From Haloferax marisrubri (GTDB taxonomy: Archaea > Halobacteriota > Halobacteria > Halobacteriales > Haloferacaceae), in NCBI RefSeq assembly GCF_001469875.2, contig NZ_LOPW02000017.1, positions 251,908 through 315,907 on the forward strand: a stretch of DNA of 64,000 nucleotides, written 5' to 3'. The position numbers were made by a program, and so were the translations under genes. This document shows positions 58,698 to 64,000 of the stretch, piece after piece (position 1 is the first letter of the stretch; each line of letters begins with the position of its first letter). The notes beneath the pieces are model-generated. The model did no database searches and was not told the origin of the DNA. It saw only the letters and a program-made list of their open reading frames with translations.

Positions 58698-60440
58698 TCA
58701 GCCGACGAACTCGGCGTCGGACAGCGTCTTTTGTACCGCTTCTTCGCCCACAGCCGCCGCCAGCGCCTCGAAGCCGGCGCGCTCGGCGCGGTCGCGGGCG
58801 TTCGCCACCAGCCGCGAGACGATGAACTCCGGCGTGGACTTGCCGACCGTCCCGAACCGCGGCTGGTAGTCCACGCGCAGTTCCAACTCGTCGGTCAGGC
58901 CCTCGGCGAAGATGCCGTCGATGCGCGCCTCCGGCGGGAGCGGGCTCAGTTCGTCCGCGAGGTGCGTGACGTAGACGCCGAAGGCGTCGCGCTCGACGGT
59001 GAGGTTCACGAGGCCGTTGAGCAGGTCGGCCGCGCGGCCCGGTTCGGTGATGGCCTCGAACTCGTCGACGAGCATCAGCGTCCGCCCGTCGCCCGACAGC
59101 GGCGGGACGATTGACTTGAGCGTCGATTCGAGGACGCCCGCGTTGAAGCTCGCGTGCCGGCGGTGGAACACGACGGAGTCGAACCGGCCGACGACCGCCG
59201 ACTCGGCGGGGACCGGAAGCCCCATCGACGCGAGGATGGCGACCTGCGAGAGCGTCTCCAGCAGGGTCGTCTTCCCGCCGCTGTTTGCCCCGGTGAGGAC
59301 CGACACGCGGTCGCCGACCGGCGGCGTCGGCCCCGACGCGCACGCGAGTTCGTGGTCGCCGACGGCGTAGGAGACGGGTTGTGGGTCGTCGATGAAGAGG
59401 TTGCGCGCGCCGCAGACCGCGAGCCCCGTCTCGGCGATGTCCGGCGGCGTCAGGTCGTACTCGTCGGCGAACCGCGCGAGCGACAGCGACAGCGCGACCT
59501 CGTCGACGGCCTCGACCGCGAGGTCCACGTCGTCGCGGGCGGCCCAGATGCGGTCGCGTAGCTCCTCGGCGACGGTCTCCTCGCGGGCGTCGGCGTCGGC
59601 TTCGAGGTCCTCGACGAGCGCCCGGAGCGACGCGCTCACGAAGTCGGTCGCGTCGCGGGCGTCCTCGGCGGCGACCGCCTCGACCTCGCCGCGCGAGAGG
59701 GCGGTCTCCTGAGCGACGTACTGGACGAACGCGGCGCGGAAGTCGTCCAACGAGCGGACGCCCCGCGACTGGATGGTTTCGAGCACGTCGAACGAGCCGG
59801 ATTGGAGTTCCTTCGCGGTGTCGAGCCGGCTCCGCAGGCTGTCGAGGCGGTCGTCGGCACCCGCGGCGACCGAGCCGTCCTTATCGACGTAGCCGAGCGC
59901 GCCGAGCGCGTCGCGGAGGGCGTCCGGGTCTGCCTCCTCCAGCGCGTCGAACGGCTCGCCGCGGAGTCCGGCCTCCCTGAGTTCGAGCGCGGCGCGGACC
60001 GCGGCGCGCTCGGTCTCGCCGGCCTCGTCGTACTCGCGGAACGCCTCCTCGACGGCGTCGCGGGCGTCGTCGTCGAGGTCGGCCCACGCCTCCCGCGCCG
60101 AGAGGATGCGGTCGAGGCGGTCGCGCCGGGACTCGACGGTCGGAAGCGGCGTCAGGACGCGGATGCGGTCGGCGGCGTGTTCGGTCAGCGCGCGGTCGCT
60201 CGCCAGCGACAGCAGGTCGTCGTACACGTTCCGGGCGTCGCGGGTCGCCAGCGCGTCGATACCGGCCTGCCCGTCGGCGCGGCGAAGGATGCGAACCGCC
60301 CGCCCGCGGGTGACGCCGGCGTCGACGAGCGCCCGCACGTCGGCCGACTCGATGGCGGCGACCGCCCCCTCCCTGCCGAGAGCCGATTCCAGTCGGTCCG
60401 AGGTTTTCGGACCGACGCCCCAGTAGTCTTCGAGTCGCAT
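58698..60440 (-). CDS. mutS5b: MutS-family ATPase (MutS5-like)
   Basis: The protein has 580 residues. An N-terminal helix-hairpin-helix (YWGVGPKTSDRLESALG) is followed by a helical lever region. The ATPase domain has Walker A TGANSGGKTTLLE (about residue 390), Walker B MLVDEFEAI and the family RHASFNAGVLESTLKSIV. No mismatch-recognition Phe-x-Glu domain is visible, so this belongs to the MutS2/MutS5 group rather than MutS1. Haloferax has two such MutS5 proteins; gene name from that match is moderately sure. The start has a TATA-like element 27 bp upstream. Confidence 0.85.
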   Translation of the reverse strand: MRLEDYWGVGPKTSDRLESALGREGAVAAIESADVRALVDAGVTRGRAVRILRRADGQAGIDALATRDARNVYDDLLSLASDRALTEHAADRIRVLTPLPTVESRRDRLDRILSAREAWADLDDDARDAVEEAFREYDEAGETERAAVRAALELREAGLRGEPFDALEEADPDALRDALGALGYVDKDGSVAAGADDRLDSLRSRLDTAKELQSGSFDVLETIQSRGVRSLDDFRAAFVQYVAQETALSRGEVEAVAAEDARDATDFVSASLRALVEDLEADADAREETVAEELRDRIWAARDDVDLAVEAVDEVALSLSLARFADEYDLTPPDIAETGLAVCGARNLFIDDPQPVSYAVGDHELACASGPTPPVGDRVSVLTGANSGGKTTLLETLSQVAILASMGLPVPAESAVVGRFDSVVFHRRHASFNAGVLESTLKSIVPPLSGDGRTLMLVDEFEAITEPGRAADLLNGLVNLTVERDAFGVYVTHLADELSPLPPEARIDGIFAEGLTDELELRVDYQPRFGTVGKSTPEFIVSRLVANARDRAERAGFEALAAAVGEEAVQKTLSDAEFVG

Positions 60441-60524
60441 ACCGGGGGCGTCTCACCGGGCGCTCTTAGGTCCACCCGTCGGCCGGTGCCGCCGCTGTTC
60501 GAGGGGTGGTCTGCAAAGAAAAGA

Positions 60525-60827
60525 TCAGTGTGACGTAACGCGCTGGTCGGCGTCGGTGTCGGCCGCCTCGTCGGTCCGAAGCAGGTGTCGGCCGGGCACC
60601 GCGTCCGCGTCGCGGTCGAGGTCGCGCGCCGCGCAGACCGCGAGCACGGTCATGAGCGTTCGGACGGCGCGCTCGTGGTCGGCACGGCAGTCCCGGAGGG
60701 CCATCGGGCCGATTCCCAGTTGGTGGTACGGTTCGAGGTCGGCGCTCGTGAGCACGCCGCGGTCGCGGTAGTCGCTGGCGATCTCCACGAGGAGTGTGTG
60801 CACGTGGATGAGTTCGTTTTTCTTCAT
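60525..60827 (-). CDS. UPF0058-family protein
   Basis: The protein has 100 residues beginning MKKNELIHVHTLLVEIASDY, the hallmark of the UPF0058 family of small helical archaeal proteins. The remainder is a helix bundle with RALMTVLAVCAAR-like packing and an acidic tail. ATG 60827 lies 27 bp after a TATA-like CATTTACGCC at 60849-60860, supporting the start. Function is not known. It is 84 bp from the MutS-family gene. Confidence 0.78.
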   Translation of the reverse strand: MKKNELIHVHTLLVEIASDYRDRGVLTSADLEPYHQLGIGPMALRDCRADHERAVRTLMTVLAVCAARDLDRDADAVPGRHLLRTDEAADTDADQRVTSH

Positions 60828-61058
60828 AGGTTGCACGTATGTGCTCATCGGGCGTAAATGGCGCGGTGAAGCGTCCTTTTGGTCTTGTATCTGCCTCGGC
60901 TAGAAATGAATGTATGCGTCAGGAACACGAACGAAACACCCGCGGCTCGTCGGTCGATTTCGCGGAAAGGGAGTTGGGGTTTGGGCAGGGACACGTCCCC
61001 TAGGCGGAGTGAGGGGGGGGTTGTCGTATTCCGCCGTGGGGGCGTGCGGGCACGACGA

Positions 61059-61090
61059 GTGACCCGGGCAGGTCACTGTGGCCATATAAT
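61059..61090 (+). promoter_or_regulatory. Inverted repeat plus TATA box upstream of the histidine kinase; 60861-61231 otherwise empty
   Basis: GTGACC and GGTCAC (61059-61064 and 61071-61076) form a perfect 6+6 repeat with a 6-bp spacer. The TATA box CATATAAT (61083-61090) lies 7 bp further on. Initiation is expected near 61114, giving a leader of about 118 nt before ATG 61232. The rest of the gap contains a run of eight G (61013-61020) and no convincing gene; a 16-codon frame from ATG 61189 overlaps the kinase start. Confidence 0.5.
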
Positions 61091-61231
61091 CGAATGGAAC
61101 GGTCAGTAGTAATTCACGGCCCTACGTGGTTAGGGACGACTCGGGCCGACCGAGAAACGCACAAGTCGGTGGGGGTTAGAGTCGGGGTATGCACGCACGG
61201 CGGGACGACGATTCACGGGGGGGCAGGTCGG

Positions 61232-63247
61232 ATGACTGACGGGTCTCCGCAGTCGGCCGACGACCCGTCGGCGACCGAGCGCGAACTGCGCCAGCGGCTG
61301 GACATCCTCGCGACGTTCAACGAGGTCATCGCGGACGTGAACGAGACCATCGTCGACGCCGCCGGGCGCGCGGACATCGAACGACAGGTCTGCGAGCGAC
61401 TCGTCCAGACCGACGAACTCCGGTTCGCGTGGGTCGGCGTCGTCGACGAGACGACGGGTGACGTGGAGCCGACCACGTGGGCCGGCGACGAGGACGGCTA
61501 CCTCGACGAGATAGACGTGTCGGTGTCGGCGGCGCGTCCCGAGGGCAACGGCCCCGTCGGCCGCGCGGTCCGGTCGAACGCGGTGCAGGCGACCCACAGC
61601 ATCGCCGACGAGCCAGCGTTCGGGCCGTTCCGCGAGCCGGCGCTCGAACGCGGCTACCGCTCGGCGGCGTCGGTGCCGCTCGTCTACGACGACACGCGCT
61701 ACGGCGTGCTCACGATGTACGCCGAACACGAGCGGGCGTTCACCGCGGAGCTCGACGAGCCGATTTCGAACCTCGGCCACGCCGTCGCGCACGGCATCGA
61801 CACCCACGTCCGACGGGAGCGCGAGCGCGAACTCGAACGCCGCGAGCAGGCGTTTTCGCGCATCGTCGAGGACATCGAGGAGTACGCGCTGTTCCGCCTC
61901 GACGCCTCGGGGCGCGTCGAGAGTTGGAACCGCGGCGCGGCGGCCATCAAGGGCTACGACGCGGAGGAGATACTCGGGAAGCACATCGAGACGTTCTACA
62001 CCGACGAGGACGCCGAAGACGGCCTGCCCGAGCGTCTCCTCGGCCGAGCGCGGACCGAGGGGCGGGTCGAAAACGAGGGGTGGCGCGTCCGGGCCGACGG
62101 CACCCGATTCTGGGCGTCGGTCACCATCACCGCCCTGACCGACGACGCCGGCGAGGTCATCGGCTTCGCCAAGGTGACCCGCGACATGACCGAACGGAAG
62201 CGCCGCGAGCAACAGCTCGACGCGGTGTTCAACAGCACCTTCCAGTACATCGGACTGGTCGAGCCAGACGGCACGGTCCTCCGGGTGAACGACGCCGCGC
62301 TCGACCTCGTCGACGCCGACCGCGACGACGTGGTGGGGATGCGAGCGTGGGAGACGCCGTGGTGGCGCGGCGACGACGAGCGCATCGCCGACCTCCGGGC
62401 CGCTCTCGGCCGCGCGGCCGAGGGGGAGTTCGTCCGCTACGAGGTCGAAATCGAACGGGAGAACACCGACCGGCCGGTCGTCATCGACTTCTCCGTCACC
62501 CCGGTCCGCGACGGCGACGGCACGGTGTCGCTTCTGGTCCTCGAAGGCCACGACATCACCGCCCGCAAGGAGCGAGAGCGGGAGTTGCGCCGCGAACAGG
62601 AGCGACTGGAGTTCGTGAACCGCATCATCCGCCACAACCTCCTCAACGGGCTGAACGTGGTCGGCGCGCGGGCGGACATCGTCGAGGACTTCGTGGACGA
62701 CGCGGGGCTGACCCACCTCGAAACGATACAGGGACGCGTCCGCGAGATGACCGAACTCGTCGGGACGATGCGGACGTTCATGAAAGTCATCGTCGAGCGC
62801 GAGTCCCACGAGTTCCGCCCGCGGCGAATCGACGAGGCGGTCGACCACGGCGTGGACTCGCTCCGCCGGGAGTCCGACGCCGCGAGCGTCGCCGTCGGGA
62901 GACTGCCGGACATCTCGGTCGTCGCCGACGACCTGCTGGACGAGGTCGTCGAACACCTGCTGAAGAACGCCGTCCAGCACAACGACAAGCCGAACCCGAC
63001 GGTCGAAGTCGAGGTGGCCGCCGGCGACGACGTGGTCGAACTCCGCGTCTCCGACAACGGGCCGGGCGTTCCCGACGAGGAGAAACACCGCATCGTCGAC
63101 CAGCGCATCGAGGACCTGTCGAACCCGGGCAACGGCTTCGGTCTGTTTCTAGTCCGCGAAATCGTCGAGAGCTACGGCGGGACGGTCGAAATCGAGGACA
63201 ACGACCGCGGCGGAGCCACGTTCGTCATCACGCTCCCGCGGGCGTGA
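61232..63247 (+). CDS. GAF/PAS sensor histidine kinase
   Basis: A 671-residue cytoplasmic kinase. Residues about 20-190 look like a GAF domain (ELRFAWVGVVDETTGDVEPTTWAG, RSAASVPLVYDDTRYGVLTMYAEH). Two PAS domains follow (about 210-325 with NRGAAAIKGYDAEEILGKHIE and about 330-450). Then come an H box IIRHNLLNGLNVV (His at about 467) and an ATPase domain (N box VVEHLLKNAVQHNDKPNP, G1 DNGPGVPDEEK, G2 GNGFGLFLV). The ATG is chosen at 61232; a longer in-frame ATG at 61094 would lie before the predicted transcription start. It is followed by a receiver gene. Confidence 0.87.
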   Translation: MTDGSPQSADDPSATERELRQRLDILATFNEVIADVNETIVDAAGRADIERQVCERLVQTDELRFAWVGVVDETTGDVEPTTWAGDEDGYLDEIDVSVSAARPEGNGPVGRAVRSNAVQATHSIADEPAFGPFREPALERGYRSAASVPLVYDDTRYGVLTMYAEHERAFTAELDEPISNLGHAVAHGIDTHVRRERERELERREQAFSRIVEDIEEYALFRLDASGRVESWNRGAAAIKGYDAEEILGKHIETFYTDEDAEDGLPERLLGRARTEGRVENEGWRVRADGTRFWASVTITALTDDAGEVIGFAKVTRDMTERKRREQQLDAVFNSTFQYIGLVEPDGTVLRVNDAALDLVDADRDDVVGMRAWETPWWRGDDERIADLRAALGRAAEGEFVRYEVEIERENTDRPVVIDFSVTPVRDGDGTVSLLVLEGHDITARKERERELRREQERLEFVNRIIRHNLLNGLNVVGARADIVEDFVDDAGLTHLETIQGRVREMTELVGTMRTFMKVIVERESHEFRPRRIDEAVDHGVDSLRRESDAASVAVGRLPDISVVADDLLDEVVEHLLKNAVQHNDKPNPTVEVEVAAGDDVVELRVSDNGPGVPDEEKHRIVDQRIEDLSNPGNGFGLFLVREIVESYGGTVEIEDNDRGGATFVITLPRA

Positions 63248-63264
63248 GTGCGGTCCGGGTTCCG

Positions 63265-63330
63265 CCCGCGCTCCGTTCGAGTTCTGCCCGCGCTCCGTTC
63301 GCGTTCTGCCCGCGTTCCGTCCGTGTTCTC
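63265..63330 (+). repeat. 22-bp direct repeat, three degenerate copies
   Basis: Three adjacent 22-bp units (63265-63286, 63287-63308, 63309-63330) share the core CCCGCGCTCCGTTCG, then a variable base, then GTTCT. Unit 3 differs at a few positions. They lie between the kinase stop and the response regulator gene. No coding role is seen; a terminator or slippage-derived repeat is possible. Confidence 0.85.
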
Positions 63331-63455
63331 CCCGCGGTCGGTCGGCGGTGACCCGACCGTCAGAGACGGCCGAATCGGGTCACTGAACCGCCTAAATTCC
63401 ACCTGTTTCGATGGGCAGATATATTACTGTCCGCCGTTACTGTGTGTTCGATACG

Positions 63456-64000
63456 ATGGTCACCGAACGCTCGGCGCGCGAGAGCCCCGAACAGCGGGCC
63501 GCCGAGCAGGTCGTCCTCGTGGTCGACGACGACGAGGACCTCGCAGACACCTGCCGGTACTGGCTTGACGGCGAGCGGTTCGCCGTCGAGACCGCCTACG
63601 GCGGTGAAGAAGCTCTCCACCGACTCGACGACGACGTCGACGTCGTCCTCCTCGACCGCCGGATGCCGAACGTCACGGGCGACGACGTGCTCGACGAGAT
63701 TCGCGAGCGCGGCCTCGACTGCCGCGTGGCGATGATGACCGCGGTCGAACCCGACACCGACATCGTCGACATGCCGTTCGACGCCTACCTCGTCAAGCCC
63801 GTCTCGGAGGCGGAGGTCAAAGAGACGGTCGAGGAACTGCTCGTGCGCTCGGGGTTCGAGTCCGAGGTCCGCGAGTACTTCGCGCTCGAATCCACCGAGG
63901 CGGCGCTCGACAGCCGCGACGTAGAGGAACTCCGCGAACCGGAGGCGCTGGCCGACCTCCGGAGCCGACTGGAGGCGGTGCGGGCCGAACACGAGGCGGC
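63456..64000 (+). CDS. Response regulator with HalX-like domain (3' partial)
   Basis: The first 181 residues are present. A receiver domain (about 18-130) has VLVVDDDED (acidic pocket), LLDRRMPNVTG (phospho-acceptor Asp in LLDRRMP) and LVKPVSEAE (conserved Lys). The following SEVREYFALESTEAALDSRDVEELREPEALADLRSRLEAVR resembles the HalX domain of haloarchaeal receivers. The frame continues beyond the window. A TATA-like AGATATATTA (63417-63426) with ATG 63456 gives a short leader of about 7 nt. It probably partners the upstream kinase. Confidence 0.87.
   Translation, partial: MVTERSARESPEQRAAEQVVLVVDDDEDLADTCRYWLDGERFAVETAYGGEEALHRLDDDVDVVLLDRRMPNVTGDDVLDEIRERGLDCRVAMMTAVEPDTDIVDMPFDAYLVKPVSEAEVKETVEELLVRSGFESEVREYFALESTEAALDSRDVEELREPEALADLRSRLEAVRAEHEA

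Noticed and set aside
60861-61093. Possible structured RNA or gene in the G-rich gap before the kinase
   Set aside because: Only a run of eight G and two short hairpins are seen. No SRP RNA, RNase P or tRNA motif was recognised, and the 76-codon frame here has poor composition.
1-64000. CRISPR arrays, insertion sequences, integrase or phage genes
   Set aside because: No regularly spaced direct repeats, terminal inverted repeats, transposase motifs or integrase motifs were seen; gene order and composition are uniform throughout, apart from short AT-rich promoter regions.

Overview
The window is chromosomal DNA from a halophilic archaeon, almost certainly Haloferax or a very close relative. 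The base composition is very GC-rich and the predicted proteins are strongly acidic. Many genes start at, or a few bases after, the point about 27 bp downstream of a TATA-like box (leaderless or near-leaderless mRNAs), as in haloarchaea. Gene content is typically haloarchaeal: a fused PorA, GHMP-type shikimate kinase, NikR, Cdc48, and an rpa1-rpap1-rpe cluster arranged as known from Haloferax volcanii. I see no rRNA, tRNA, CRISPR array, transposase or prophage. This is a core housekeeping region and both ends cut through genes (partial at 1 and at 64000).

Layout. 0-4.3 kb: gluconate-dehydrogenase-like subunit 3 and GMC oxidoreductase, then hisC, an adenylate-kinase-like gene and a CDP-alcohol phosphatidyltransferase in overlapping order, ending in a pentanucleotide repeat. 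4.4-7.7 kb: a two-gene signalling unit, in which a soluble chemotaxis-transducer-like protein fused to a degenerate KaiC-like domain overlaps a PAS histidine kinase. 7.7-12.9 kb: Mbf1-type regulator, triosephosphate isomerase, HerA/DUF87 ATPase, DNA polymerase IV and an Lrp regulator. 13-24.5 kb: pyruvate:ferredoxin oxidoreductase (porAB) and dispersed aromatic-pathway genes (aroC, aroA, tyrA; aroK and chorismate mutase follow at 32 kb), with a phosphodiesterase, an M24 peptidase, a redoxin-like protein and an SDR enzyme between them.

24.5-34 kb: Rsm22-like methyltransferase, SurE, AAC(3)-like acetyltransferase, OsmC, a LysE-family exporter with a damaged 5' end, a nickel/cobalt transporter divergent from nikR, the aroK-chorismate mutase pair and small uncharacterised proteins. 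34-41 kb: Cdc48-type AAA ATPase, a methyltransferase and an Lhr-family helicase. 41-46 kb: a pair of small membrane proteins, then rpa1-rpap1-rpe (single-strand DNA binding). 46-58 kb: glycosyltransferase, riboflavin reductase, thioredoxin, NifU-like, SBDS, FUN14, HflX, Nnr-MoaC, an MFS transporter, an HTH regulator and a Rad3/XPD-type helicase. 58-64 kb: MutS-family ATPase, a UPF0058 protein, then a GAF/PAS histidine kinase followed by a response regulator that runs off the window.

The main unannotated content is small-scale. There are several microproteins of 32-44 residues with well-placed promoters (22497-22595, 26886-27017, 30905-31033, 33847-33981). There are three very short upstream ORFs whose stops overlap the start of the next gene (4532-4630, 36346-36375, 50462-50500). 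There is also a series of perfect inverted repeats at promoters (aroA, dinB, rpa1, the Rad3-type helicase, a histidine kinase and a membrane-protein gene) that look like undescribed operators. Functions of named families are inferred from recognisable motifs; no database search was possible.
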